Positions 1 through 10,779 of a stretch of 64,000 bases of DNA are shown here, in pieces. The stretch covers positions 1,612,001 through 1,676,000 of the forward strand of contig JAHLEZ010000016.1 of assembly GCA_020726505.1 (NCBI GenBank), given 5' to 3'. Made by a program: the position numbers and the translations under genes. Position 1 is the stretch's first letter. Each line of letters starts with the position of its first letter. This DNA comes from Leptodontidium sp. MPI-SDFR-AT-0119 (taxonomy: Eukaryota; Ascomycota; Leotiomycetes; Helotiales; Leptodontidiaceae). The notes beneath the pieces were generated by a model. The model was not told the origin of the DNA, searched no databases, and saw only the letters and a program-made list of their open reading frames with translations.

Positions 1-906
1 ATCCCTCGGATCTGTGGATTGGAAATGAGCAGTCAGCAAGAGAAGATCCTCCAGGGTGGTGTGATTTGCTTCGCCGCGAGCTTGAGCAAGTGTTATTGCG
101 GGGAGTAGTCCACGTTTAGTAGGGAACGCCGACCATCTTTGGTATGATATCCATTCTGCTGAGACATGAATGATGACATATGGGATCTCCAAATCGCCGC
201 AAAAAGCCTTTTGATCCCATCCTTTTGAAAACACCGCTTCTTGAATCACCCACATTCGGGTGAACCAAGGCCGACTGAAAAGGTTTTCTAAAGCATCCCA
301 AGCAGAAGAGGTATATGCTGGGATACCATATTTGCGCTTATCCTCCTCCTCGAGCTGTTTAGGTGGGGGATAGTCGAATTTCGTCAACGCCGCCCGCCTT
401 GCTTTGGGGTCGACGCCAGGCTTCCAGCCTCCAGTATGATCATATGACTGTCGAACGAGTTTTAACATCAGGGCGACTGCCAGAGAACAAGTTCCATCAT
501 CTTCGCCTAACCAGATCAAAGTGCCGACAGAGGCAATGTAGATGTTCCCCATGATCGATACTTGGGCACCTCGTTCTTCAAAATCTTTCTGATTTATACA
601 TAAAGCGTCGAGCCACACAACTCGCTCTTCAGTTTCCCGTCGAAATCTACGCAATGCAGCCTCCGCGGTTCGAGTGACCTTCATACTGTAGCCATCGAGA
701 ATAATTGTCTTGGGGTTTGTGGGATCTCCCCAGCAATATGAGATAGCTTCATAACTCTTTGGTGTCTTGGATATTAAGTTGGTATAGGCGAGGGTGCAGT
801 GGATGTCAGAAGTCTTCGAGCCTGGCTTGATGACGAGAAGACGAATCTCTTGGGAAGGGACATCCAGTTGCCTATATAGTGAAGAGACAGGCTTAATTGA
901 AGTCAT
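1..906 (-). CDS. HET-domain protein, 5' part; cut by window edge
   Basis: Reading the minus strand from the ATG at 906, the frame stays open for 302 codons to the window edge, so the 3' end lies outside. HET-domain hallmarks appear in order: SYEAISYCWGDP (about residues 53-64), VWLDALCINQKD (about 98-109), a segment starting GNIYIASVGTLIWLGEDD, and FSRPWFTRMWVIQEAV (about residue 218 onward). This is the N-terminal HET fold of heterokaryon-incompatibility and innate-immunity-like proteins, whose activation after non-self fusion can lead to cell death. No intron or premature stop is seen in this part. The missing C-terminal region decides which effector or repeat domain it carries. Family call is firm; specificity is unknown. 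Confidence 0.9.
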   Translation of the reverse strand, partial: MTSIKPVSSLYRQLDVPSQEIRLLVIKPGSKTSDIHCTLAYTNLISKTPKSYEAISYCWGDPTNPKTIILDGYSMKVTRTAEAALRRFRRETEERVVWLDALCINQKDFEERGAQVSIMGNIYIASVGTLIWLGEDDGTCSLAVALMLKLVRQSYDHTGGWKPGVDPKARRAALTKFDYPPPKQLEEEDKRKYGIPAYTSSAWDALENLFSRPWFTRMWVIQEAVFSKGWDQKAFCGDLEIPYVIIHVSAEWISYQRWSAFPTKRGLLPAITLAQARGEANHTTLEDLLLLTAHFQSTDPRD

Positions 907-1500
907 TATGGTGTTGGCATGCTCTTAAATAATACAATGTCAGTGTAATCGAAGGCTTCAACGGAGGTTGCTGCCTGCATTCTCAGCCAGGCCATTCATG
1001 TGACATCGCTTCAATCCTTGACAGTGTTAGCATACGGTGAGCTGTTTTGACCTCTTTGGCATACTAGGCACGTGATTAGTCAACGGACGAGATGAATCTA
1101 TTGAGTATGGTTGCCTATGGATGCCTACTGCTTGAGAAACTATATAGGGACTTGCTTTTACAGTCATAATGAAGCAACTCTTCTGCTATCAATCTATTAG
1201 AATGATTGGCAGTGAACCCGTGACCTGCTGCGCTAACAGGTTATGAGCCCGGGTTTGCCTTCAAATGCTGCGAAACACGTAGCAATACGTGATCCAAGGC
1301 AGAAATCATCCACTTCGGAGGCTTGTCACCTCCGAGCAAGATTTTAGTGGATAAAGATTCTAACTTACGGAATACACAATGGCTTCGTCCTCGACATACG
1401 ACCTTGGGAAGCTATCGATCCCTACTACTGGAATAAGGGTTGGCTATTTTGGCGTCGGTTATGACATAACCCAGAGATTAGAGCCTGTGCACGCGCGAGG
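907..1500. other. Upstream region of the HET gene, no gene seen
   Basis: Likely promoter side of the HET gene reading leftwards. I found no convincing open frame. A short tRNA-like stretch near 1215-1260 was examined and rejected. Confidence 0.5.
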
Positions 1501-1583
1501 GACGCGTTAGAAACAGCGTAGGTTATGTAGTAGAAAACCGTTTTACCATTTATCTTAGAATACTATCTATGAATTGACTCGAT

Positions 1584-1793
1584 ATGGAGCTTGCCTCGGA
1601 CCCCTTTTTTGCACATCTCCACTTTTATGTCGACCTAAAGGAGCAGCTGCTAATTTGCGGTAAATACGGGTACGCTCTCGTCGTTAAGTGGTCCCAGGCC
1701 ACGTCTCACCTTTGCGATAAGTACTATATTAATCAGGGAAATCGTGTTACGACCTACGATGCGCCTCGCATTCTAACCGACACGGGCTCGTAG
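1584..1793 (+). pseudogene. Short relic resembling a fungal C2H2-like zinc-finger repeat protein
   Basis: A 69-codon frame reads like the recurrent fungal segment of the form YVDLEEQLLIC..CGYAL..HL..H found in OrsD/DUF3505-like and helicase-linked repeat proteins. Here the second cysteine position is tyrosine (LLICGKYGYAL), which fits a G-to-A change. It is surrounded by AT-rich debris and has no full gene around it. Recognition is by resemblance only and is uncertain. Confidence 0.3.
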
Positions 1794-2528
1794 CATCGCT
1801 GGCTACGCGACGGCGCTAAGCCCAATATGGAAGACTAGGTGGCGAGCCTGCGACATGTTGACGTGAATGGCACTCGACTACGCTATGCCCTATTAGGAGG
1901 GTCCTTTATATATATATACTCGAGCCCTCCCTTACGGAGAGCTCTCCTTTTCTCCTTGTCTTTTCTTCTCGATTCTGAGCGTAGTTAGAGGCCCAAACAC
2001 AAGGCTAGAGTCTACTCGCCGTATCAACCTCTTGCCAGCCGTAACAAATCGGAGAGGTTTAATAAAGCGCTTAAATACTTAATACTCGCACGAGTTCCGC
2101 AATTCCGCGGAGGTTTCGTTACGGATTAATAGCTCTGATATTCACCTTCGACTTGTAATATATAAAGACTTCGCCTATTATAGCCATCGTATTATTAATT
2201 ATTATAAACTCACGAAGCATATCTTATAATAATACTTAGATAATTGCTAAGCTATTAGTTTAAGAATTGGTTGTTTTTATAATAATATTTATTTATAAAC
2301 TTGGACTTACGGCCTCTCTTAGCGATATTAAATTATTAAGAAGAACGGGAGCATAATTTGGTTAATTATTAATTAAAGTATTAGTAAATATATAGATTTG
2401 GTATATTAATAAAAATGTGCAAGGGTAAAGAAACAAAAACGTATATACAGTACGAATACGATCGTAATAATATTAATTAAAATACGTTTGTGAATAAAGC
2501 GAATATAATAAGAAATTACTTATTAAGA

Positions 2529-2981
2529 CCAGTGTGACAAATGAGTAGAGTAGAGTAGAGTAGTAAGCGCTACTCTACTCTACTCTACTCTACTCTACTA
2601 CTCTAGAATAGTACTCGAGTAGTAGTCATAGGACTAAAATCTAACCTAAATAAGACTAATACGCGGGAGCTTTACTTAAAGTAGCTTAATCGCGGCTTAT
2701 CTCGTTTAAACCTTTAGTATTAACGCTTACTTAAGTACAGATATTCAATAACTTTATAACTAAGTGATTTATAAGTAAACTATTTTTATTGGTTATTATT
2801 ATTAGCAGCTTAGTTGATAATAATAATTTAATTAATATATTAAAATTTAATCGTCCTTTTAAAATAACTCTACTACTCTACTACTCTAAAGTAGTCAAAA
2901 ATAACTACTTTAATTCTACTCTACTCTACTCTACTACTCAAGTAGCTACTCGAGTAGTAGAGTAGAAATTTGTCACACTGG
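2529..2981. repeat. 453-bp MITE-like element with hAT-like ends
   Basis: The ends are exact inverted repeats of 14 bases, CCAGTGTGACAAAT at 2529-2542 and its complement at 2968-2981. Inside each end lie runs of the pentamer AGAGT or its complement (2544-2600, 2870-2966), including a GAGTAGAGTAG-type palindrome around 2560-2575. The CAGTG start is typical of hAT elements. The flanking octamers (2522-2529 and 2981-2988) agree only in their last four bases, so the target duplication is degenerate or absent. No coding capacity. Confidence 0.7.
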
Positions 2982-2985
2982 AACA

Positions 2986-4273
2986 GACAAACGAAGACTG
3001 TGGTGGCCGGGAGATAAGCAAGTCGCGAAGAGACGAGCCCGGCATCCTGAATAAGAGAGTTTACTTGGCGCCAGAGACCGTGACTCGCCGTGCTCGATTG
3101 TTAGATGCTAAGCCGAGGACGTAGTTACCATTACCTCACAAAACAACCTTCGTTGTCTAGATGAAAAATTCAAACGATGACCTACGAGGCAATTTAGGTG
3201 ATATCCAGAGTCAGTTTCGAATGTGCCCAGATAAATCACAACACGGTGCCTAAATATAACAGTAGACACTTCAAAATAGAGAAGCGACCAGGATCTGACC
3301 GACGTCTCGGTCCTGAGATCTTCTTCTCTCGTTCTGAAGCTCTGTGCCAAGGTGCGGGTTACAGTGCAGCACTGGGAGCAGTTGTGGAACTACAGACCTT
3401 ATTACTTGGGTCTCTGTATTTGGCTCTTGACAATTCTTCTCCTCGGTTCGTCTCGATCCCGCTCGGAATGGGGTTTCGGCCTACTAACTCTCCATACAGT
3501 GCTCTTAAAATGTGCAGCTCTACTTGCTCGTGCCTCTGTGACCTTTCCCCGCGACACCCGAAGAGACGATCGAGACGAAGTGAATCCACGACTTTCGACT
3601 TCATACTATGTAACGGTTGCGCTTACACAATGCTTGGGAACATGGCAAGCAGTCTTACTAGTCTCGTCGAACCCAGAGCGCTTTAACAGCCGACATCCTC
3701 AGATAGGCAACAACTCTGGTCAGGGCACAGCACAAGAGCAAGAACAAGACAGCTGCTCGTGTGGAGCAGATATCACTGCGGCTCTGCACTCCCAGCCCTC
3801 ACCAAGCTCTCCAGGTCAACTTGGTCCCTTCACCGATCTGGCCTTAGATGCTCTAACACAATATCGAACGCAGTTTTTGAGGTACGATCTTAGCCGCCTC
3901 ACTTGCGAAGTCAGTTATAAGCTGTATGGCGAGACGCCCAATGTCCTAACGCGGACCCAAATGGCCAGAATCATGTCTGACCTGGATATGAGGTGTAACG
4001 TTGTGGTGGATAACAATACAAGAGACTGGATTCATCGCACAAGAATGCCTGTTTCATGTAGCAACTTTGTCCAGTGTCCAAGGAGGCGCGGCATAATTAG
4101 TAATCTCTACGGTGGACGGCTGGAACCGAGTATAAATAATGAAAGAACGAATGAGGTCCTGGAGCGAGGGAGCGCTGCGTTCCAGCGTTCCAGCAACTCA
4201 AATAGCATTCTTCACTGCATACTAGTGACTGTCTTTGCCGTACTGTGAGATCCCTATCCCTTGGTCTTCGAGA
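2986..4273. other. No gene supported
   Basis: A long open frame on the plus strand (3352-4248) begins at GTG, has no early ATG and resembles no family I know. Overlapping frames on the other strand are no better. I treat it as non-coding or unrecognised relic sequence. Confidence 0.4.
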
Positions 4274-4687
4274 TCACCCAACGCTCCGGTTTAGCGTGTA
4301 ATCATACAGGCTATTATAGGCGGCTTCTCGTACTTTTGTAACCACTTCTGCTCCTGCTATTACGCCACCACGTATCGCATAAAGCATTTCCGGATAGTTC
4401 TCCTTATCCACTTCCACGACAAACCATTCATAAGACGGCTCGCCTATGGAGTACCAATGACAGACTAATATCCGATCCCGTAGCGTCGCGCCAAAACAAG
4501 ATCCCACCCCGTAGTCAGGAAGTGTCTGCTGGCCTCGACTCCAAAGCATTTCCCGTGAGGCGCAGCCTTGCGGTTGATAGAATGCGGTCGGAGGAAAAGA
4601 GGACAGTGACAGTTGTAAAATGCCAGAAACACTCGACTTGCCGTATAGGCAATATTTGATATCTAAGTGACTATTTTGTAATACCAT
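4274..4687 (-). CDS. Hypothetical small protein, 137 aa
   Basis: An ATG at 4687 opens 137 codons to a stop at 4274. I do not recognise the product. It has no signal peptide or membrane segment that I can see; the C-terminal half (YEWFVVEVDKENYPEM, then GGVIAGAEVVTKVREAAY) looks like an ordinary soluble fold. It starts 11 bases after the stop of the MFS transporter pseudogene on the same strand, so it could be a tail of that locus or a chance frame. Nothing indicates function. Confidence 0.3.
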   Translation of the reverse strand: MVLQNSHLDIKYCLYGKSSVSGILQLSLSSFPPTAFYQPQGCASREMLWSRGQQTLPDYGVGSCFGATLRDRILVCHWYSIGEPSYEWFVVEVDKENYPEMLYAIRGGVIAGAEVVTKVREAAYNSLYDYTLNRSVG

Positions 4688-4698
4688 ACGAACGATAT

Positions 4699-6327
4699 TT
4701 ATAAGGGAAATAGTGTAGGTCCGTCCTCGCCCTCTTGATATTCCTCAAGAATCTTCTTGTTTGCTCTCTTCAAAGAGACCTTCATCGCCAGACAAGTCAC
4801 AACACTCAACAAGGCAAATGCAATCATGAGACTCATTGCCAGAACATAACGAGATGCATCGCCCGGACGGAAGAAGTAGGGACTCCAGATATTCCCAAGC
4901 TGTGAAAGTAAATTGATGATGGAGATTGAAATGGCTCTTTTCTCGGGTGTCTGACTCAACGTGGATGCCGCCCAGCTGAAGACCATGGCATTCGCGGAGA
5001 AGCAGCCCCCGATGTAGAGGAAAGATGCAAAGTAACGTACAGCAGTGTTCAGCGTGGCAGTGGAAATAATGAAGCCAACCGCTGCAACGCTCATCGGAAT
5101 GCAAATGTGGTAGCCTCTCTCGCCCATCCTGTCGCTTGACCATGCAACAATCATGGCGGAAACTGTTGCGACCAGATATGGTGGGGCTGTGAGAACAAGG
5201 GTAATGGTAGTGGATCCGAGGTTGAGGCCTTTGACGATTGAGGGATAGAAATAATTAAAGCCATACGCTGTGTGATTGGCGATGAGCATCACGACCTGGG
5301 AAAACTGTTAGTTGCTTCAGGGCCAAAGAAGGCGAGTGCACTTACGAAAATCCACATCCTGTAATCTGCGGCTGCCAGCCTCAAGCTGTACTAAACCGAG
5401 TGATCGCCTTCAGTGGGTGCCACTCGATCACGCTTCATCCGTTCAATTGCAACTTGCTGTTCATCGTCCCGTAAAAGCCATTTTGAACTGCTAGTGTTGG
5501 TTTCTGGGAAGTCTGGTAGTATGAATGCGGCAACGATTCCAAGTCCAAAACTAGCAACACCTTTAATGATGAAGAGCCAGCGCCAGGCAGCATGACCGTG
5601 GACCCCATCCATTCCAGCAAATATCCCCGCAGCAATGAGTCCCGAAAAGGCGGTTGCAAGTACGAGACCTGTGTAGAGTATGGCTGTGCGAAGGGCTAGC
5701 TCCTTTCTTAGTGTACCAGCATGAGAGCAGGTAGAAGACACCAAGGAAAAATGGTGCCTCGGCAATCCCAAGAAAAAATCGAATCACGATCAGGTCACTA
5801 TAGCTCCGGGCAGCAGCCGTGGCAGCCGAGACGCAAGACCAGATACAAACCCAGAATGGAAGATACAGAGACGGCCGTACCCGAGTGAGGATCATGTTAC
5901 TCGGAAGTTGCATGAGCATGTATCTGAAGAGCAGTCAGATTTGTCGTCCAAGCCCTAGGGATGGCACTCTTACCCCACATTGAGGATGGAAACTGCAGTG
6001 TTAAACTGGTTGCCCTTGAGTCCCAGGTCCTTCTCAAACGACTTCAACTTGGCAGACCTGTGTTCTGTTAGAAAATGAAGAATGGCGCACCAAATTTGGA
6101 GATGGGAATCCTTACGCGATGTTGTTTCGGTCGAGATAATTGAACATGTACAGAATCCAGACCATTGGCATCAAAGTTAGGTCGAGCTTTCGAACGAGAC
6201 GCTTTTCAGTGCGCCGGTAGACCTCGTCATCAATCGGAGCTTGGCCATGGGTGCTTGAAGGACGCGATGTTGACTTCGCATTAACAAACTCGATCATTCG
6301 AAGATCTGTCATCTCCTTGTCTGTCAT
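4699..6327 (-). pseudogene. MFS transporter, Dal5/allantoate-permease family, disabled
   Basis: Four exons can be placed: 6327-6116, 6057-5974, 5923-5346 and 5295-4699, with donors GTAAGG, GTAAGA and GTAAGT. The implied protein of about 489 residues matches the anion:cation symporter family: start MTDKEMTDL, first-helix signature ending YLDRNNIA, RFFLGIAEAPFFLGV in the middle, and LSQLGNIWSPYF near the end. Such permeases import small carboxylates, ureides or vitamins at the plasma membrane. Two lesions disable it as written: one extra base in the T run at 5704-5706 (frameshift) and an in-frame TAG at 5391-5393 where the family would carry a sense codon, plausibly TGG. The stop fits a G-to-A change; the frameshift could be a sequencing error. 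Substrate unknown. Confidence 0.85.
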
Positions 6328-6386
6328 ATTGAGAAACCGTAAATGATATGGCGAAGACTGAGATGTTACTGTCGATACTGGAGGCC

Positions 6387-6412
6387 GGGGGGGGGGGGGG
6401 GGGGGGGGGGGG
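6387..6412. repeat. 26-base poly-G run
   Basis: An uninterrupted run of 26 G residues on the plus strand lies about 60 bases upstream of the MFS transporter ATG (6327). It may form quadruplex structure and its length may be miscalled. Confidence 0.9.
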
Positions 6413-6918
6413 AAGGCGAATACCATGGCGCATCATATATAGGTGATGTATACGTTTTGATAAATTGTTCTCCAGACTTCCCCGCAATAATGCTGTGGCT
6501 TGGCGGAAGCCCCCAGGATTCCAGCGCGATAGGAGGATTCCGGAGCTGGGGGTTGTGGTTAAGGATGGCTCCGTTTTGGCATGGAAAGACGGACTTCGCC
6601 GCTCCTTTTCCACCCTTATAAGAACTATTCACATCTGTTGTTGGCGTCTTGTCTCTACCGGGGCTAACCAAAACGTTTGAGTCAGTGTCCAGACGTGTCG
6701 TGTACTAACGGAACGATTCGTGGTTCTGGGACCACTCGTGAAATCGAACCAGGGGTCTTCCAACACCCCCTCAACAAAGTTGGACATGCCCGGGGTACTC
6801 CTGTGCCGCTCCCCAGCTCCCTGTCGTTCATAAAAGTTGAAATCGGACATCGGATGTGGAAGAAAAATCGCAATTCCAATCCCCCGATTTGCTCCTGCTG
6901 AGACCTTTGTTACGAAGA

Positions 6919-7000
6919 TGGGTCCAATTGATCAAGAAAGCAAGATGTTATTCCCGGGTGGCGGATGTGATACTCATCACCATATCTTTGAACGTATGGA
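6919..7000 (+). pseudogene. 5' fragment of an amidohydrolase gene
   Basis: The ATG at 6919 opens a frame whose first residues include LFPGGGCDTHHHIFER. This closely parallels the N terminus of the split amidohydrolase gene on the minus strand at 18297 (LFPEGGCDTHHHIFE). Both break off at the same place, at a GTATGG or GTAGGT donor-like sequence after the HHHIFE codons. The HxH metal ligands are present, but I could not find the second exon downstream. It is therefore a truncated first exon, arranged head to head with the MFS transporter. Confidence 0.65.
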
Positions 7001-7632
7001 GGACACTTCAGCCTCGACGGCACCGCATTGTAGTATTGGCTCGATTCGGGAACTGGAGACTAGGTGCATTTTATTCTTGATTGTGGCCCAGCTAACGCGC
7101 TGGTAAGGGATCCTCTGGAAATAAACAAGAAAATGCCCCCAGGGCTCGGGAATCAAAGCCTCGCTCTGTTCAAGCTCTCTTGATCCCCATCATTGCAACC
7201 GACGCTGGTATGAAAGGAGACGGGCGCTATGGTGCTCTCGTGACGATAAATTCCACTACAGACAGCACGGAGAGGGAAGATTCCGTAGGTAAGAAGCGCG
7301 CACAGCGTTGCATTCAGCACCTCGTCGTCGGAGCGTCTCCGTAGTCTCACTTCGTCGGTCGTGACAGATGCCCCGCCACGTGACGAATCGGCGCGCCCTT
7401 CGACGCTAACGGACCGCTCCGTTGCTAAGCCCTGTACCCCGCCGTGCCACTAAGCAGTTCCCGTAGCGGCAACAGGGCTTGACAGAATTCAGTGGTGGAG
7501 ATCGATGACTGGTGCATCTTCTTTGACGGCCATGATTGTGAAAATAGAAGCGATACCGAGGTTAAGGCTGAGAGGTCGAGGACGTTTGTGATCTTCGTTG
7601 ATGCCGAAGTCTGACCCTTTATAAAAAAAAAA
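7001..7632. other. No gene supported
   Basis: Nothing recognisable between the amidohydrolase fragment and the MULE. A minus-strand frame at 7153-7350 has no family resemblance. A run of ten A residues directly abuts the MULE end at 7633. Confidence 0.5.
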
Positions 7633-7682
7633 GGGTACAGCTAAATCGACATGCTGAAATGGCTAAATCGACATGGTCCCAC
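7633..7682 (+). repeat. Left 50-bp terminal inverted repeat of the MULE
   Basis: Identical to the reverse complement of 10375-10424. It starts GGGTACAGC and holds two copies of GCTAAATCGACATG ten bases apart, a likely transposase binding array. Confidence 0.92.
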
Positions 7683-7781
7683 TTGGTGCCGAAATCAAGG
7701 TGTGCATCGATAAATCTCGCTTCTACCGCAAAACTAGTACTGTAACGCAAGGGCCACTCAATGCATAACTATGTACATGGG

Positions 7782-10151
7782 TTACCACTGCGAATCGATC
7801 AAATATGGAGCATCAGTGTCAGTCAGCTGACTTTCAGAAACACCCTTAGCCTGAGACGCCCCTCTTGACACCTGCATTGGAGAGGATCGTATTGACATCT
7901 CTATCGGCTGTGAACTAAGGCCAATTGGTGTGATTGGCCTATCCGTTGTAGTAATAGGCTCAGTATCACTGTCTCCTTCATCCGAAAAAGCATCCTCACG
8001 TGATTCAAGGAACATAAGGGTATCGTTGACAGCGGTTTATACTTGCATTGCAGCTGCAGTAAGTGTAGTAGCGTCTTCTATACTATCGGTCTGATAGATT
8101 GATGATATGCCGCGCATGTAAGCACGCTCTCGCCGTGTACCGGGCTCATATTGATCTTGGTGTCCACCCGCAAGCCGTTGCATCACAAGAGCAGTCGACG
8201 ATAGGCTATTTTGTACTGCGGAAGTCTATATAAGAGATATAGTAACTGTAGGTAGAGTCGCTGGAGCTGAGCTTGAAGGGATTTCAAAGAGTGAAGGATT
8301 TCGACGAGTATTTGACGGTGCCACACGTGATGCCGGTCCCTTCTTACTACCTCCAAGAGCACCTCTTGGCCTTCCTTTTCCTTTCACTTTCAACGGATTT
8401 AAAACAGGAAGAGGTAATGGAGTAGCCCGTGAGGGAAAGGTACTTAGTTTTGGCCTGTTATACCACCAATGCTCATGTATATCTTCTAGTAGGATACATC
8501 CGTGGTCCCTCTTGCGTTGAAAGATTTTGTGAAAGCAAGGGATTCCAAGAGACTTTTGTACAACGCAAGTACAGCCATTAGGTGGCGGCTGGCCGTTCCC
8601 ATTTAGCTTGCTTTGCTCTAGATTAATCTTGAGCAACGCGAATGCATGAACCTAGTGAAGTACAGCAGCAAAAAGAGGCTTGTTTATACTGTGTTTCGGT
8701 CGAAGTTTCTGCGTAGCCGTAACCACTCGTATGTTCTCGTGTTGAGTCTCCCAGTAGAGCTTCAATTTCAAGAAAACACTACGTAGGTCGCCATGGCCAC
8801 GCTGTAAATACGTCTTCAGCGTTGCGTGACAGCCTTCAATTGGAGAGGTAACTGTAACTCCAAAGTGAGGTAATTGATCAGTCCAATAGGCAACAAGCTT
8901 CTCTTTCCAAAGGAGCCATGTATTCTCAACATAACTGACAGCAGCGGGCGGAAAACGGATGTGGATATCTTGCAATTGCTCATTGTATTGCTGCTCGGTT
9001 ATACTGGCGAGTAGGCTATTCCAGCAGGCTAGGAATGCTTGAAACCGGGGATGGCGTATCCAAGTACCGTCGTCACCTTTAATTGGGCCAGGGAAGTACT
9101 TCTTGGTTTTGGCAAGTACGTTCATATTAACGTGCCAGCGACAGAGGAGGTGACGTACGGAGGGGAACTGTGACTCAAGACACTTGATAAGAGCAAGTTC
9201 CCTATCTGTTACAATAGAGATTAGCTCTTGAATCATGTGTTGAGACATCACAGCTCTCAGTTGAGTGAGAGCCCATTGGTAGTCCTTTTCAGTCTCCCCT
9301 GACAAAAAACAGATCCCTAACTGAATCACCATATTGTTGCCTGTAATTCCGCATATATTCAGCAATGGCATGTTGAATCGATTGGTTTTATATGTACAAT
9401 CAAGTAATAAGACATCGGAATGCTACTTCCAGAGCTCAATTGAAGTGGGGGCAATGAAGAAGAGTTGTCGGAGGTGACCGTGTTTAGGCTCGTACGCGGG
9501 GGAATAATCGTGGTCTTCTAGTTCCTGTAATTCAGTAAGCAAATGCCTATATAAGAGCAGTTAATAGTTTCAAAGGAGAGTTACCTGTAAAAGCCAACGA
9601 ATAGGGGACATGCCCTTCAGCTCTTCTGTACACATCTTTTGTACTACGTTCGATACGTCTTTCGGCGTCAAGGTGACTCCAACGTCTTGTACTCTTAAAG
9701 TAGTGATTATCTGCGCACTTGACAAGCCGGCCTTTGCGTAGGTATTAATTTGAGAGCGTACTTCTGCCGGAGTAGCAGCTAATCTGTGTACTGAATGGGC
9801 GGCAGAGTCTGCAGAGCGCGCATGATTATGCTCTCCGTTGATAATCGAGAGCTTCCATTGGCCTGACTTCTTGTCTTTCAAGAGCGAAACTCTCATCTTA
9901 CAATCTGTCTTCTTTGTAGACGTTTGATTACGTCGATTCGATTCGTTGACGTCAGCTTTCTTCCCCCTATTGCTGTATTTCCCAGCGCGGTCGCATACAT
10001 ATAGAGCTCGAGTTGTTGTCTTGTCGCGGGTACTGAAAGCATAGCCATTGTCTTTTGCATGCGCCTGAATAGCAGTAAATCCAGTACTAATATCAGGGTA
10101 AATGGCTTCCGGCGGCGCAGGACCACAAGACGAAGGTGATAGCGAACTCAT
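7782..10151 (-). pseudogene. MULE transposase with four in-frame stops
   Basis: The ATG at 10151 opens exon 1 (to about 9585). It encodes a FAR1-like DNA-binding start containing KKTDCKMRVSLLKDKKSGQW and INGEHNHA. A 65-nt intron (GTAACT to TTACAG) leads to exon 2 from about 9520. Exon 2 shows the catalytic MULE core (SDVLLLDCTYKTNRFNMPLL, then SIVTDRELALIKCL and HLLCRWHVNMN) and a SWIM zinc finger (CTC, then GIPCFH) near 8530-8580. The frame carries stops near 9421, 8650, 8226 and 8030, each TAG or TAA where CAG or CAA would restore sense, as RIP predicts. Downstream residues to 7782 form an acidic tail. The product would cut and join the element's own ends; as written it is dead. Confidence 0.88.
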
Positions 10152-10374
10152 ACCGGTGGTAGTGGTGGTGGTAGTGGTGGTGGTAGTGGAATAAGGTGGA
10201 GGACAAGTCGTCCGAATGTAATTAGTGTAGATTCAGCAAAGCCTCATTTTCCCGATTTCATAAAGACATGCCCTTGCATTAAGCTGCATAACGTTTAGTA
10301 CTAATTAGTATGGGCAAGCGATGCTGATAGATGTACGGGCAGGTCACTTTAAAATCTCGCTTAAGTCAAGCGAG

Positions 10375-10424
10375 GTGGGACCATGTCGATTTAGCCATTT
10401 CAGCATGTCGATTTAGCTGTACCC
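10375..10424 (-). repeat. Right 50-bp terminal inverted repeat of the MULE
   Basis: Exact complement of 7633-7682, ending GCTGTACCC and followed by eight A residues. Confidence 0.92.
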
Positions 10425-10779
10425 AAAAAAAATCTAGACCCCAGATTCCCCGGGCAGCATTCTGGAACGACCGGGGGCAACCCGCAGGGCCGCCCCACTC
10501 TCGCTGGCGCTCTGATGCTGTGCCATACCCCACAAACTGAGCCACGGTGACTCGATCTGTGCCGACAAATCCGCGATTCAATTAATGTAAAATTAAAATC
10601 TTGAAATGAAACGTAATGCCTCAATGGTGAATGCACCAAGGAACCTCTTGACAAAACGGGTCACAATTCCCCAGCCCCAGTCGCCAAAAAATTCGGTCGC
10701 AGAACCCGCAGGGGTCTGTTGTGACTGGATTATGAATGAGGAGACTGGTGCTGAATTGGATTTGCACAAGGCGGCCGAC
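10425..10779. other. No gene supported
   Basis: Spacer between the MULE and the 3' end of the Zn2Cys6 pseudogene. Short open frames here have no family resemblance. Confidence 0.5.

Larger units (their letters stand above)
1501..2985. repeat. AT-rich degenerate repeat region
   Basis: The stretch is rich in A and T with many TAA/TAG triplets and no sustained frame, the look of old repeats altered by RIP. It contains a short zinc-finger-like coding relic (1584-1793) and a small inverted-repeat element (2529-2981). The composition differs sharply from the genes on either side. Confidence 0.55.
7633..10424 (-). mobile_element. Mutator-like element (MULE), 2.79 kb
   Basis: The ends are perfect 50-bp inverted repeats at 7633-7682 and 10375-10424. 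Each repeat contains the 14-mer GCTAAATCGACATG twice. The element carries one transposase frame on the minus strand. Flanks are A runs (ten on the left, eight on the right), compatible with an 8-base or longer target duplication of A but not decisive. The perfect ends suggest a fairly recent copy, although the transposase frame already has stops. Confidence 0.9.

Noticed and set aside
1209..1262. tRNA-Met-like stretch on the minus strand (CTCATAA loop followed by a GGGTTC-like T-loop)
   Set aside because: The anticodon stem has a mismatch and a G-T pair, the T arm does not close and no acceptor stem is present.
2544..2966. Regular short repeats as a possible CRISPR array
   Set aside because: Five-base units without spacers in a fungal genome, enclosed by transposon-type inverted ends.
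2522..2988. 8-bp target duplication for the small hAT-like element
   Set aside because: The flanking octamers match at only four of eight positions, so I do not claim a duplication.
3352..4248. Long plus-strand open frame of 298 codons
   Set aside because: Starts with GTG, lacks an early ATG, resembles no family and is overlapped by similar frames on the other strand.
6465..6901. Several overlapping open frames upstream of the MFS transporter
   Set aside because: None resembles a family, and they overlap each other on both strands in promoter-like sequence.
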